From Collinsella sp. (GTDB lineage: Bacteria; Actinomycetota; Coriobacteriia; Coriobacteriales; Coriobacteriaceae): DNA of 64,000 nucleotides. The notes beneath the pieces are model-generated. The model was not told where the DNA came from. It was given only the letters and a program-made list of their open reading frames with translations, and searched no databases. The stretch covers positions 166,951-230,950 of the forward strand of contig DXMV01000024.1 in NCBI GenBank assembly GCA_019414055.1, written 5' to 3'. This document shows, piece by piece, positions 1 to 8,751 of this stretch. Numbering within the stretch: the first letter of the stretch is position 1; each line of letters starts with the position of its first letter. The position numbers and the translations under genes were made by a program.

Positions 1-32
1 CCGTCCATATCGGATGCAATCAGTTTAAACAT
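1..32 (-). CDS. HAD-superfamily (Cof-type) hydrolase, N-terminal tip only
   Basis: Reading leftward from an ATG at 30-32 gives MFKLIASDMDG, the first HAD motif (DxD) with the usual lead-in of Cof/YidA-type sugar-phosphate phosphatases. The gene leaves the window after 10-11 codons, so substrate and length cannot be judged. A Shine-Dalgarno GAAGGGAG lies 6 nt upstream and is buried in a long hairpin (39-98). Family assignment rests on this short but characteristic string. Confidence 0.7.
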   Translation of the reverse strand, partial: MFKLIASDMD

Positions 33-38
33 AGAAAA

Positions 39-98
39 GCTCCCTTCGGGCTTGATGGAATCGGACGTGTATCCGATTCCAACGTACCCAAAGGGAGC
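39..98 (-). promoter_or_regulatory. Two-tier hairpin in the leader of the HAD gene, covering its RBS
   Basis: Outer arms 39-50 and 87-98 pair in 11 of 12 positions; inner arms 57-65 and 72-80 (GGAATCGGA / TCCGATTCC) pair perfectly around a 6-nt loop. On the minus strand the distal outer arm contains the GGGAG that serves the ATG at 32. In mRNA the RBS would be sequestered, suggesting translational control. It could instead be a dispersed intergenic palindrome that happens to overlap the leader. Confidence 0.55.
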
Positions 99-102
99 CC
101 AA

Positions 103-131
103 ATAAGACCCCGCAGTCATAAACGTTACAA
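103..131 (-). promoter_or_regulatory. Possible sigma-70-type promoter for the HAD gene
   Basis: Minus strand TTGTAA (126-131), 17-bp spacer, TCTTAT (103-108). Both boxes match consensus in at least four of six positions and sit just before the leader hairpin. Weak and unsupported by anything but spacing. Confidence 0.3.
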
Positions 132-213
132 GGACCTAGCAAATAGCTCACGCGCGCCAGAGGTCCCACGGTCGTGGCGTCAGGCGACACGCCAAAGAGT
201 GTCCCCGACGGCC

Positions 214-240
214 AGTCGTTTAAGAACGTCCCCAATGACT
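214..240. repeat. Class B palindrome (GGGGAC core), overlapping the 3' end of ade
   Basis: Arms AGTCGTT (214-220) and AATGACT (234-240) flank TAAGAACGTCCCC, which on the minus strand reads GGGGACGTTCTTA. The same layout, short variable arms around a GGGGAC core, recurs at 2246, 52775, 56726 and 59292. Confidence 0.5.
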
Positions 241-2059
241 AGTCGGCGTAGGTGAAGGTAGTGACGTCGAACATGCCCTCGGGGCGAATGCGGAGCGTCG
301 GGATCACCGGCAGGGGCAGGAAGATGATGCCCATAATGGGGTCGAGTGGCGGCTCAATACCCATCGCGCGCGCCTTGACCATAAAGTCGTCGTGTTGCGC
401 GGCGACATCCTCGGCCGTGCCCTCGCTCATCAGGCCACCGAGCGCCAGCGGAATGCGCGCTACGACCTCACCATCGCGTACCAGCACGTGACCGCCCTGG
501 CCAACAGCCTCGACGGCAGCCATCATATCGGCTGCGTTGTCGCCCACCACGCACACGTTGTGCGAGTCGTGACCGATCGTGGAGGCGATGGCACCACCGG
601 TGATGGTGAAACCGCGCACCCAGCCGCGACCGATGTGCTTGCCAACAAGACCCAGGCCCGCAGGACCATCACCGTCGGCACCCTCTGCCTGCAGCGATAC
701 GCCGCGGCCGTGACGCTCGATCAGCATAATGCGGCGCAGGCCCTCGGCATTCTCGGGACGAGCCATGCCCGTGATGGCCTTGCCCGGCACCACGTCAATC
801 ACGGCCTCGCCCGGCTTAAAGGCATAGTCGAATACGTCGAGCGAAAGCTTCGGCAGCTTAACGGAAGCACGCAGCTCATCGGCAAGGGCCGCAACCTCGG
901 CCATCTCGGGCGCAACCTCGCCCACAAAAGTGCCGTCCTGTGCCACGAGCGCGCCGGCGGCATACACGCGATGCGGAGCTGTAGCAAACGTCAGGTCGTT
1001 GAGTACCAGCAGGTCGGCACGCTTGCCCGGGGCGATGGCGCCACGCAGCTCGTGCGGGTCGCGGCAACCGTGGTCCAGGCCAAACGCTTCGGCCGTGGAC
1101 AGGGACGCCATAGAGATGGCGACCACGGGGTCAATACCGGCCTCGATGGCCACGCGGCAGGCATTGTCGATCATACCGGTCGAAAGCGCGTCGGAGGGAG
1201 CGCGGTCATCGGTCGCAAAACAGCAGCGGCGGGCACGGGCGGGGTTTTCCAGCAACATCGGAGACAGGTTAGCCAAGTCATGGCTGCACGTACCTTCGCG
1301 CAGCATGACATACATGCCGCGAGATAGCTTGTCGAGCGCCTCCTCGGGAATCGTCGACTCGTGGTCGGCGATAATGCCCGCCGCGGCATAGGCATTGAGA
1401 TCCTTGCCGGCAACGAGCGGCACATGGCCGTCGACCTGTTTGGACGGCGTCTGGTTGGCAGCGTCGATTCGAGCGCAGGTCTCGGGATCGGCCATAAAGA
1501 CGCCCGGCAGGTTCATCATCTCGCCCAGACCAAAGACATCGCCCGGATGCTCGGCAAAAAACGCCTGCATATCGGCGGCGGTGATAACGGCACCGGCCTG
1601 CTCATCGGGCAGTGCGGGCACGCACGAGGGCATCATGTATTTGATGGAAATGGGTGCGCGACGGCCGTCCTCGATCATAAAGCGCAGGCCGTTCAGGCCG
1701 GAAACGTTGGCGATCTCGTGGCTGTCGGCGATGGCAGTGGTGGTGCCGCGCGTCGCCGCCATGCGCGCATACTCGGCGGGACGGATGTTCGAGGACTCAA
1801 TGTGCAGATGTCCGTCGATAAAGCCGGGGGCGATATAGCGACCCTGGCAGTCAATGACCTCAGCCGCCTCGTAGGTGCCGGCGGCATCGTCGCGACCGTC
1901 GTAGAGCACGCCGACGATTACGCCATCCTTGACGGCAACGCTACCGGGTGCCACGCGCTGGCCATATACGTCGACAATCTGCGCATTGGTAAACAGCGTG
2001 TCGACGGGCACGCGACCCTCGGCAGCATCGATCACAGACCTCATGACCTCAACGGACAT
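239..2059 (-). CDS. ade: Adenine deaminase
   Basis: 606 aa, the usual AdeC length, converting adenine to hypoxanthine plus ammonia (EC 3.5.4.2) in purine salvage or catabolism. Amidohydrolase metal motif GFIDGHLHIESS is at residues 79-90, a second His in DSHEIANV, the region GLGEMMNLPGV follows, and FATDDRAPSD lies downstream. The ATG at 2059 is chosen because AAAGGAG lies 5 nt upstream; longer in-frame starts reach into repeat DNA. Hypoxanthine made here could feed the molybdenum hydroxylase cluster elsewhere in the window, which is inference. Confidence 0.93.
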   Translation of the reverse strand: MSVEVMRSVIDAAEGRVPVDTLFTNAQIVDVYGQRVAPGSVAVKDGVIVGVLYDGRDDAAGTYEAAEVIDCQGRYIAPGFIDGHLHIESSNIRPAEYARMAATRGTTTAIADSHEIANVSGLNGLRFMIEDGRRAPISIKYMMPSCVPALPDEQAGAVITAADMQAFFAEHPGDVFGLGEMMNLPGVFMADPETCARIDAANQTPSKQVDGHVPLVAGKDLNAYAAAGIIADHESTIPEEALDKLSRGMYVMLREGTCSHDLANLSPMLLENPARARRCCFATDDRAPSDALSTGMIDNACRVAIEAGIDPVVAISMASLSTAEAFGLDHGCRDPHELRGAIAPGKRADLLVLNDLTFATAPHRVYAAGALVAQDGTFVGEVAPEMAEVAALADELRASVKLPKLSLDVFDYAFKPGEAVIDVVPGKAITGMARPENAEGLRRIMLIERHGRGVSLQAEGADGDGPAGLGLVGKHIGRGWVRGFTITGGAIASTIGHDSHNVCVVGDNAADMMAAVEAVGQGGHVLVRDGEVVARIPLALGGLMSEGTAEDVAAQHDDFMVKARAMGIEPPLDPIMGIIFLPLPVIPTLRIRPEGMFDVTTFTYAD

Positions 2060-2085
2060 ACATACTCCTTTAACCGTAGAAAACA

Positions 2086-2115
2086 GCTGCGGAGCGGACA
2101 AACCTTCACCGCAGC
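2086..2115 (-). promoter_or_regulatory. Short hairpin in the ade leader
   Basis: GCTGCGG (2086-2092) pairs with CCGCAGC (2109-2115) between the palindromic repeats and the ade start. No conserved purine-riboswitch junction is recognisable, so only a simple stem-loop is claimed. Confidence 0.3.
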
Positions 2116-2174
2116 AAGCCAATAGCAATTGTATGCCCAAACGGAGGATCGGGAATACACCCCTTGCAAATGAC

Positions 2175-2239
2175 GAGAGTGGATAATCCCCCACTTTGAA
2201 GCCCGCAAACAGGCCAAAAACGGGAGATTATCCACTCTC
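2175..2239. repeat. Class A long-stem palindrome
   Basis: GAGAGTGGATAATC (2175-2188) is perfectly repeated in inverse at 2226-2239, and pairing continues with mismatches to 21 bp per arm, leaving a 23-nt loop at 2196-2218. Inside the loop (minus strand) is GGCCTGTTTGCGGGCT, similar to the loop of the element at 23736. Together with the next element it fills the 302-nt gene-free stretch between ade and tyrS. Confidence 0.7.
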
Positions 2240-2245
2240 ATTCCG

Positions 2246-2282
2246 CGGGCACTCATTTAAGTCTGTCCCCAATGAGTGCCCG
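2246..2282. repeat. Class B palindrome with GGGGAC core
   Basis: Perfect 12-bp arms CGGGCACTCATT (2246-2257) and AATGAGTGCCCG (2271-2282) enclose TAAGTCTGTCCCC. The same inner sequence occurs twice more at 59292-59353. It sits 6 nt from the class A element. Confidence 0.7.
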
Positions 2283-2298
2283 TAGAACCGCGTAACTA

Positions 2299-2337
2299 AA
2301 TAGGGCCGCAGTCGGGAATCCCGGCTGCGGCCCTATT
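2299..2337 (-). terminator. Terminator-like hairpin downstream of tyrS
   Basis: Arms 2299-2316 and 2320-2337 (AATAGGGCCGCAG.. / ..CTGCGGCCCTATT) pair almost perfectly over 18 bp, 24 nt past the tyrS stop, followed on the minus strand by TTTAGTT. Confidence 0.7.
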
Positions 2338-2361
2338 GCACATGTTAGGTTAACCTACTTG

Positions 2362-3573
2362 CTAAACCAGCTTGAAGCCCTTGCGCTTGCCTACGGAGAG
2401 GGTGTCGCCCAGCTTGAGGGCGCTCGGGTCGATGTTGTAGCTCTTGGGAGCAACGGCCTTGCCGTTAATCTTGACGCCGCCGCCGTCAATGTCGCGACGG
2501 GCCTGGCCGGCGCTCGCCGAAAGGCCCAGGTCCTTAAGCAGGCCTGCGAGGTAGATCTGGCCCTCGTCGTTGACGGTCAGCTCGACATGCTTCTCGGGGA
2601 AGTCGGCAAGCTGGCCCTCCTTGAACACGCGGTCGAACTCGGCCTGAGCCTCGTCGCCGGCACCGGCGCCGTGGTAGGTGTCACACAGGTCGCGGCCCAG
2701 CGCGCGCTTGAGCTCATAGGGATCGGCAGAGCCGTCGGCCAGAGCAGCGTCGATCTTGTCGACCTCGGCCGGGGTGAGCGAGCTCGCCAGACGATAGTAC
2801 TTGCCGATCATCTCGTCGGGGATGGACATGGTCTTGCCGAACATATCCTTGGGCGCGTCGGTCAGGCCGATGTAGTTGCCGTAGGACTTGGACATCTTGC
2901 GCACGCCATCGGTGCCCTCAAGCAGCGGCATGGTGAGCGCGATCTGCGGCTCCATGCCCAACTTCTCCATGAGCTCGCGGCCGGCGAGCAGGTTGAAGAG
3001 CTGATCGGTGCCGCCCATCTCCACGTCGGCCTTGATCTGCACGGAGTCGAAAGCCTGCATCACGGGGTACAGGAACTCGTGCAGGGCGATCGGCGTCTGA
3101 GACTGGTAGCGCTTGGTAAAGTCATCGCGCTCAAGAATACGGGCGACGGTGAACTTGGAGCACACCTGCAGCAGGCCGGCAAGGTCCATCGACAAGATCC
3201 AGTCACCGTTGTGCACGATGGTGGTCTTCTCGGGATCCAGGATCTTCATGGCCTGGCTCACGTAGGTCTCGGCATTGGCCTCGATCTGCTCCTGCGAAAG
3301 CTGCGGGCGGGTGGAATTCTTGCCCGAGGGGTCGCCAATCAGCGCAGTACCGTTACCGATGATGAGGGTGACGTTGTGGCCCAGGTCCTGGAACTGACGC
3401 ATCTTGCGCAGCGGCACGGCATGGCCAAGGTGCAGGTCGGGGCTAGTGGGGTCGACGCCGAGCTTGATGTTGAGGGGCTCGCCCTTCTCAAGCTTCTTGC
3501 GAAGGTCGGCCTCAGGAACGATCTGCGCGGCGCCCGAGGTGATGATACGCATTTGCTCGTCAACAGACAGCAT
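2362..3573 (-). CDS. tyrS: Tyrosyl-tRNA synthetase
   Basis: 403 aa class I synthetase charging tRNA-Tyr. The HIGH-type motif is HLGH at 48-51, the tyrosine-site segment MGGTDQLFNLL is at 186-196, and KMSKS at 226-230. An S4-like RNA-binding domain (residues ~335-400, GQARRDIDGGGVKING) closes the protein. ATG is preceded by AAAGGAGG. It lies 96 nt downstream of the U32 gene on the same strand; a stem-loop but no T-box-like leader is visible in that gap. Confidence 0.96.
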   Translation of the reverse strand: MLSVDEQMRIITSGAAQIVPEADLRKKLEKGEPLNIKLGVDPTSPDLHLGHAVPLRKMRQFQDLGHNVTLIIGNGTALIGDPSGKNSTRPQLSQEQIEANAETYVSQAMKILDPEKTTIVHNGDWILSMDLAGLLQVCSKFTVARILERDDFTKRYQSQTPIALHEFLYPVMQAFDSVQIKADVEMGGTDQLFNLLAGRELMEKLGMEPQIALTMPLLEGTDGVRKMSKSYGNYIGLTDAPKDMFGKTMSIPDEMIGKYYRLASSLTPAEVDKIDAALADGSADPYELKRALGRDLCDTYHGAGAGDEAQAEFDRVFKEGQLADFPEKHVELTVNDEGQIYLAGLLKDLGLSASAGQARRDIDGGGVKINGKAVAPKSYNIDPSALKLGDTLSVGKRKGFKLV

Positions 3574-3594
3574 TGGGTATCCTCCTTTTGCTAT

Positions 3595-3621
3595 AGCACC
3601 CTCGCCGAAAACGGCGGTGCT
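3595..3621 (-). terminator. Small hairpin between the U32 gene and tyrS
   Basis: AGCACC/GGTGCT (3595-3600, 3616-3621) with inner GCCG/CGGC and a 4-nt loop. No strong T-run follows; it may be a weak terminator of the U32 gene or a tyrS leader stem. Confidence 0.35.
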
Positions 3622-3669
3622 GGAAGTCCATAAACTCTCTTATGATAACAAACTGACGCGATGCAGCAC

Positions 3670-5640
3670 CTACGACAGGAAAATCCTCGTCCTGCCGCAT
3701 GCGTCGATGGCAACTGGCAGACGTGTACTGTCACGCTCGACCAGATAGCGTACCTGCCGACGACGCAAGCAGTCGCGGCAACGGACCTGCCCCGTCGCAT
3801 CGGTGGCACAGACGCCCTCGGCGGTCAGCAGGCAGTGCTCGCACACCATGAGCTCGGGACGGTCGGCGTCGACCGGACCCAAGACGCCGGGGCAAGCGGC
3901 AAGCTCGGCAACACGCTCCGCGTCGTCGGCGGCAAGCTCGGCAGGCAAATACACACGGCCCGCGCCAAGCCCGCGTAGCCAGGCAAGCGTAACCCGGTTC
4001 GCGCAAAACACCGGTGCCGCAACGTCAAACGCCACGCCCAGCTCACGCGCCATCGCCACCTGTCCCAGATTACGGCAGACGACGCGCCCGGCACGCCGCA
4101 TAAGCGAGCGGGTACGCGAGGCATCAGCTGCGCGGCAGACCTCGTCGAGCACCACGGTCGCATCGGACAGATCGCGCTCGCCGCACGGGTCGGCATCCAT
4201 CAGCTGCCAGGCAAAGACCATGCGAGCGGAAGCCCCCTTTTCCGTCGGCTCCGTCAACGCCGCCTCGGGCACGTCGTCAACAGTCACGGCGCCCTCAAAG
4301 GGCAGTATCTCAACGGCTCGTGCTACGGGTACGACCGCGTCCGCCTCGACCCGCATGTGCTCCAGCGCCGTTGCCGTCTGCCCCAACACGCCAGCGCTGC
4401 GAATCAGGTACACCTCGCATCCCGCATCCACCTTACGCTTGCAGTGCACGACAACGCGCTCCCCCGCCGCTGCATCCACCGGGCAGGGCACCTGGGGCCA
4501 GCGCTTGGGCACATCGGGGCGTGCATCGGCACCCGGATAGAACCGGATCTCGAGTGTGTCGCCCGCGGCCACGGCGGCATCGAGCTCGACGGTCACCTCT
4601 TCGTGACCCACCGTCACCAAGTGGCCCACGCGCACGCCCTGGTTAATCGCACGCTCAAAGCTCATGAGCTCAGCACCCGATCGCCCCCGCAGATACGCAT
4701 CGGTAAACCCGCGGTTGAACGACCTGCCCAGCTCGCGCTCGAGCGCCGACACGGCAGCGGCATCCCACGCGCCGTCGCACAGCGTATCGAGCGCCCGGCG
4801 CCACACCCGCACCACGTTGAATACGTAATCGGGGTTCTTCATGCGCCCCTCGATCTTGAGCGACGCCACGCCGGCATCTATAAGCTCGGGCAGATGTGCA
4901 ATACCCAGATAGTCGCGCGGGCACAGCAGGCGATCTCCCTCGACGGCGACAACGCTCTGTCCCGCCTCGTCCACCAGGTCGTACGCCAGACGGCACGGCT
5001 GCGTGCAGTCGCCGCGCATCGCCGAGCGCCCACGCCGCAGGGCCGAGAACTCGCACGCCCCCGAATAGCCGATGCAAATCGCACCGTGGCAGAATACCTC
5101 GATGGGCACGCCAGTAGCGCACAAGGAGGCAATCTCGCCGACCGTCAGCTCGCGTGCCGTCGTCACGCGTTCGACCCCAAGCTCATCGGCGGCAAGCCGC
5201 ACGGCGCCTTCGCTATGAACGCCCGCCTGCGTAGACAGGTGAATCTCGACCCCGGGAATCGCCGCGCTCAGCGCGCACGCCAATCCGGCATCGGCAACAA
5301 TCAGGGCATCGGCGCCCAGCTCCAGTGCATGAGCTCCCAACGCCACCGCGTCGGACAACTCATCGTCAAACACGAACACGTTGAGCGTCACGTACACACG
5401 CACGCCATGGGCATGCGCCACGGCACAACCGCGCGCAAACTCGTCATCCGTAAAGCCATGGGCGCTCACACGGGCGTTAAAGCCTCCCAACCCCGCATAG
5501 ATGGCATCGGCGCCCGCGGCGATGGCCGCAAGCATCTGGTCGAGTCCCCCCGCCGGCGCCAGCAGCTCGGGCAGCGCCGCACCGGCAGCATCCAATCCAG
5601 TCTCGTATTGTCCGCTCGGCCCCATCGTCCGAATCGCCAT
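3670..5640 (-). CDS. Peptidase U32 family protein (RlhA/YdcP-like)
   Basis: 656 aa from the ATG at 5640, which has AAGGAG 7 nt upstream. The N-terminal ~290 residues are the U32 TIM-barrel-like domain: ELLAPAGGLDQMLAAIAAGADAIY, FNARVSAHGF, then the cysteine-rich signature with Cys184, 189, 196, 212 and 216, and SLKIEGRMKNPDYV. The C-terminus carries further Cys pairs (EHC, CRDC). In E. coli, RlhA of this family acts in 23S rRNA C2501 hydroxylation with Fe-S/prephenate links; the term peptidase is historical. A longer paralogue lies at 53556. Exact substrate is unknown. Confidence 0.85.
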   Translation of the reverse strand: MAIRTMGPSGQYETGLDAAGAALPELLAPAGGLDQMLAAIAAGADAIYAGLGGFNARVSAHGFTDDEFARGCAVAHAHGVRVYVTLNVFVFDDELSDAVALGAHALELGADALIVADAGLACALSAAIPGVEIHLSTQAGVHSEGAVRLAADELGVERVTTARELTVGEIASLCATGVPIEVFCHGAICIGYSGACEFSALRRGRSAMRGDCTQPCRLAYDLVDEAGQSVVAVEGDRLLCPRDYLGIAHLPELIDAGVASLKIEGRMKNPDYVFNVVRVWRRALDTLCDGAWDAAAVSALERELGRSFNRGFTDAYLRGRSGAELMSFERAINQGVRVGHLVTVGHEEVTVELDAAVAAGDTLEIRFYPGADARPDVPKRWPQVPCPVDAAAGERVVVHCKRKVDAGCEVYLIRSAGVLGQTATALEHMRVEADAVVPVARAVEILPFEGAVTVDDVPEAALTEPTEKGASARMVFAWQLMDADPCGERDLSDATVVLDEVCRAADASRTRSLMRRAGRVVCRNLGQVAMARELGVAFDVAAPVFCANRVTLAWLRGLGAGRVYLPAELAADDAERVAELAACPGVLGPVDADRPELMVCEHCLLTAEGVCATDATGQVRCRDCLRRRQVRYLVERDSTRLPVAIDACGRTRIFLS

Positions 5641-5802
5641 CGGCAAACTCCTTACCAAGGTATGCATTCACTCTGAAAAATGCCGTCTTCCAGCATACAC
5701 GAGGCCTCGCGCGCCCCGTTTGGTTTATCGTGTAATAACTTATGTCCATCCTGCCCCGACGGCACATCCGCCGTCCGGCACGACATACCTGGAGGTCAAT
5801 AT

Positions 5803-7998
5803 ATGGGTCCTCGCCAACGACAGGGACGCAGCCGTTCAAAGACGCATGCCCTGCCCATAATCCTGCTCTCGTTTTTGGGCTTTCTGCTTATCGCGGGCGT
5901 GGCATTTGGCATCGGCATGGTCGGCAACGTCAACCGCTGGCTGTCCGATCTGCCCGACTACACCGACGCCAACGCGTATCTGGTGAGCGAGCCCACCGAG
6001 ATCGTCGACTGCAACGGCAACAAGATCGCGAGCTTCTACACGCAAAACCGCAAGTCCATCACCAAGGACGAGGTCTCCCCCTACGTGCTGCAGGGCACCG
6101 TTGACGTCGAGGACGAGCGCTTCTACGAGCACGGCGGTATCGACCTGTGGGGTATCGCGCGTGCTGCGGTGGCAACCCTCGGCGGCGGGCACGAAGGCGC
6201 CTCGACTATCACCCAGCAGCTTGTGCGCAACACCATCCTGCAGGAGGAGCAATTCGACTCGACCATTGAGCGTAAGGTGCGCGAGGCCTACATCGCCATC
6301 AAGATGGAGGACATGTACTCCAAAGACGAGATCCTCATGATGTACCTCAACACCATCTATTACGGCCACGGCGCCTACGGCATCGAGGCCGCAGCCGAGA
6401 CCTATCTGTCCAAGAGCGCCGCCGACCTCACCCTGAGCGAGGCCGCGCTACTCATCGGCCTTCCCAACTCGCCTTCGCAGTACGACCCCACGGTCAATCC
6501 CGATCTGGCACTGTCTCGCCGCAACAAGGTTCTCGACAACATGCTGCGCCTGGGCCACATCACCCAGGAGGAGCACGACGCCGCGCAGGCAGAGCCCATC
6601 ACCCTCAACGTAACCGAGATTTCGGGTAGCGGCGTCGACGTGTATTCGCAGCCCTACTTTGTCGCCTATGTTAAGCAGCTGCTGGAGCAGGAGTTCTCGA
6701 CCGACGTGCTCTTTAAGGGCGGCCTGACCGTCAAGACCACCATCGACCCCACGATGCAGCAGGTGGCAGAGAATGCCGTCCGCGAGCAGCTCGACACGCT
6801 CTCGCTTGACGGCCTGGACATGGGCATGGTCGTCGTCGACCCCAAGACCGGCTACATCAAGTGCATGGTGGGCGGCTACGACTACAACGCCGACGAGAAC
6901 CACGTAAACCATGCCACGGCCAAGCGTCCCGTCGGCTCCACCTTTAAGGCCTTTACGCTGGCAACTGCCATCCAAAACGGCATGAACCCCAACGTCACCC
7001 TCAACTGCAACTCGCCGCTCAAGGCCAAGGGCACCACGACTGAGGTCCAAAATTACGCCAACCAGAGCTATGGCAACATCACGCTTAAGCAGGCGACGGC
7101 ATACTCCTCCAACACCGGCTACATCCAGGTGGCGGAAGCCGTCGGCAACAGCAAGATCATCTCGCTCGTCAAAAAGCTCGGCATCGACCCCGCCAAGGAC
7201 AACATCGAGGACGTTCCCGTCATGACGCTCGGCACCGGCTCGATCTCGCCACTCGAGATGGCCGCCGCCTACGCGACGTTTGCCAACGGCGGCTACTATC
7301 GCCAGCCGATCGCCATCACCGAGATTGACTCTCGTACCGGTTCGGTGCTGTACCAGCACACCGACAATCCCTCACAGGTGCTTACCGAGGGCGAGGCCGC
7401 CGCGGTCACCGATGTTCTGTCCGGCGTCATGAAGGGCAGCGGTACGGGTGCTGCCGGCGCCCTGAGTGTCAACCAGCCCTATGCCGGCAAGACGGGCACC
7501 ACCGACAACACCACCAACCTGTGGTTCTGCGGCTATACCCCGCAGCTGGCGTGCGCCCTGTGGACCGGATATTCCGCGGGCGAGATCCCCATCCAAAAGT
7601 ACGGCACGGACCTGCTGGGCGACAGCACCAACCTGCCTGTCTTTAAGCGGTTTATGAACACCGTTCTGACCGGTACCGAGCGCGAGGAGTTTGCGACCGG
7701 AACGGCGCCCACCTACAAGAACAACAGCGTCTGGAAGTTCTACGGCACCAACAACACCAAGAAGTCGGAGAACGACGACAAGGACAAGGACGAAGAGGAA
7801 GAGGAAACCACCACGACGACCACGACGACCACGACCACCGAGACCACGGGCGGCGACACCACCGGCGGCACCGGTACGACCGGTGGCTCGACGGGCGGCT
7901 CCACTGGTGGTTCGACCGGCGGCGATGGCGGCACGCCTACGCCTACGCCCACGCCCACTCCCGACCCCTCGCCCACGCCTGACGATACGGTCGGCTAA
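5803..7998 (+). CDS. Class A penicillin-binding protein (transglycosylase/transpeptidase)
   Basis: 731 aa bifunctional peptidoglycan synthase. Basic cytoplasmic tail, one TM helix at ~17-40, GT51 domain with EDERFYEHGG (catalytic Glu103) and GASTITQQLVRN, then a transpeptidase domain with STFK (379-382), SSN (435-437) and KTGT (563-566). The tail after ~650 is low complexity: acidic run, an 11-Thr run, Gly/Ser/Thr repeats and Pro-Thr repeats, likely wall-spanning. The ATG at 5803 follows GGAGG by 7 nt and places the basic/TM start correctly; earlier in-frame ATGs lack this. A terminator follows. Confidence 0.93.
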   Translation: MGPRQRQGRSRSKTHALPIILLSFLGFLLIAGVAFGIGMVGNVNRWLSDLPDYTDANAYLVSEPTEIVDCNGNKIASFYTQNRKSITKDEVSPYVLQGTVDVEDERFYEHGGIDLWGIARAAVATLGGGHEGASTITQQLVRNTILQEEQFDSTIERKVREAYIAIKMEDMYSKDEILMMYLNTIYYGHGAYGIEAAAETYLSKSAADLTLSEAALLIGLPNSPSQYDPTVNPDLALSRRNKVLDNMLRLGHITQEEHDAAQAEPITLNVTEISGSGVDVYSQPYFVAYVKQLLEQEFSTDVLFKGGLTVKTTIDPTMQQVAENAVREQLDTLSLDGLDMGMVVVDPKTGYIKCMVGGYDYNADENHVNHATAKRPVGSTFKAFTLATAIQNGMNPNVTLNCNSPLKAKGTTTEVQNYANQSYGNITLKQATAYSSNTGYIQVAEAVGNSKIISLVKKLGIDPAKDNIEDVPVMTLGTGSISPLEMAAAYATFANGGYYRQPIAITEIDSRTGSVLYQHTDNPSQVLTEGEAAAVTDVLSGVMKGSGTGAAGALSVNQPYAGKTGTTDNTTNLWFCGYTPQLACALWTGYSAGEIPIQKYGTDLLGDSTNLPVFKRFMNTVLTGTEREEFATGTAPTYKNNSVWKFYGTNNTKKSENDDKDKDEEEEETTTTTTTTTTTETTGGDTTGGTGTTGGSTGGSTGGSTGGDGGTPTPTPTPTPDPSPTPDDTVG

Positions 7999-8020
7999 GA
8001 AGTACGCGACTAAAGCCAAC

Positions 8021-8059
8021 AAGGCCCCGAGCAGCTTATTGAACTGCTCGGGGCCTTTT
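8021..8059 (+). terminator. Rho-independent terminator of the penicillin-binding protein gene
   Basis: AAGGCCCCGAGCAG at 8021-8034 pairs with CTGCTCGGGGCCTT, followed by TTTTAGTTT, 23 nt after the stop codon. Confidence 0.9.
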
Positions 8060-8095
8060 AGTTTGAAGCGACTGGGCGGTCGTTATACCAGCAAA

Positions 8096-8130
8096 CAAAA
8101 AAAGGGGGTACCGACCAACGTCGATACCCC
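8096..8130 (-). terminator. Terminator facing left, downstream of argR
   Basis: GGGGTA (8105-8110) pairs with TACCCC (8125-8130); on the minus strand the stem is followed by a T-run. It lies about 50 nt beyond the argR stop. Confidence 0.75.
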
Positions 8131-8181
8131 TTACAAGCCACTATGTAAGCGCACGCAGTGCCGAGCGCACGACCCGCACGC

Positions 8182-8619
8182 CTACTTGTGAGAATTGCTC
8201 AGCTTATTGATCAGCGCCTCGAGACGCTCGCCGTCCTCGGCCGTCTGGGCAATAACCAAAATCGTATCGTTGCCGGCAAGCGAGCCAAGCACATCGGGCA
8301 ACTCTGCCGCATCAACGGCGGCGGCGATGCCGGAAGCCGTGCCAGGCTGAGCCTTGATCATAACCAGATTATCGGTACGCAGAACGCCCGTTACGAGCTC
8401 GGAAACCATGCGCTGCAGGTGCAGGTCCTCTGCCAGAACATAGATGCCCTCAGGGAGCTTACGCAGCCCCATATCGGCAATATCGCGAGAGACAGTCGCC
8501 TGCGTGCAATCAAAGCCCATAGCACGGAGCTCATCGACCAGCACACGCTGCGTGCGGACGTCCTTATTGCGCACAATATCTCTAATGGCATCCTGGCGCC
8601 CATTGCGTTTTTTAGCCAT
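8182..8619 (-). CDS. argR: Arginine repressor
   Basis: 145 aa, standard ArgR/AhrC length. The N-terminal winged helix contains QATVSRDIADMGLRK; the C-terminal arginine-binding and hexamerisation domain has GTASGIAAAVDAAELPDVLG. The ATG at 8619 has GAGG 6 nt upstream and begins MAKKRNGRQ. Arginine-dependent repressor of arg genes in the family; no arg biosynthesis gene is adjacent, so it probably acts elsewhere. The upstream region holds an AT-rich TGTGAATAAGAACGCA that only partly fits an ARG box. Confidence 0.92.
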   Translation of the reverse strand: MAKKRNGRQDAIRDIVRNKDVRTQRVLVDELRAMGFDCTQATVSRDIADMGLRKLPEGIYVLAEDLHLQRMVSELVTGVLRTDNLVMIKAQPGTASGIAAAVDAAELPDVLGSLAGNDTILVIAQTAEDGERLEALINKLSNSHK

Positions 8620-8708
8620 ACTAAACCTCACTCCATAGATGGCGGAGACAATCAATCAGTAATTGAATAGTTTAGCGCTATTTGAGGGTATTTGTGAATA
8701 AGAACGCA

Positions 8709-8742
8709 TTTCGAAACAATTCCATGCAAGATTGTTTCGAAA
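8709..8742 (-). terminator. 12-bp perfect hairpin between the GT2 gene and argR
   Basis: TTTCGAAACAAT (8709-8720) and ATTGTTTCGAAA (8731-8742) flank a 10-nt loop, 9 nt past the GT2 stop. No T-run beyond the stem, so terminator or operator are both possible. Confidence 0.5.
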
Positions 8743-8751
8743 ATAGCCGTC

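Noticed and set aside
392..1327. Plus-strand open frame inside ade
   Set aside because: Antisense shadow of adenine deaminase; no RBS or recognisable domain.
2060..2174. Purine riboswitch before ade
   Set aside because: Only a single simple stem is seen; no three-way junction or conserved loop sequences.
8656..8708. ARG box before argR
   Set aside because: TGTGAATAAGAACGCA fits only the left half of the consensus; too weak to list as a site.
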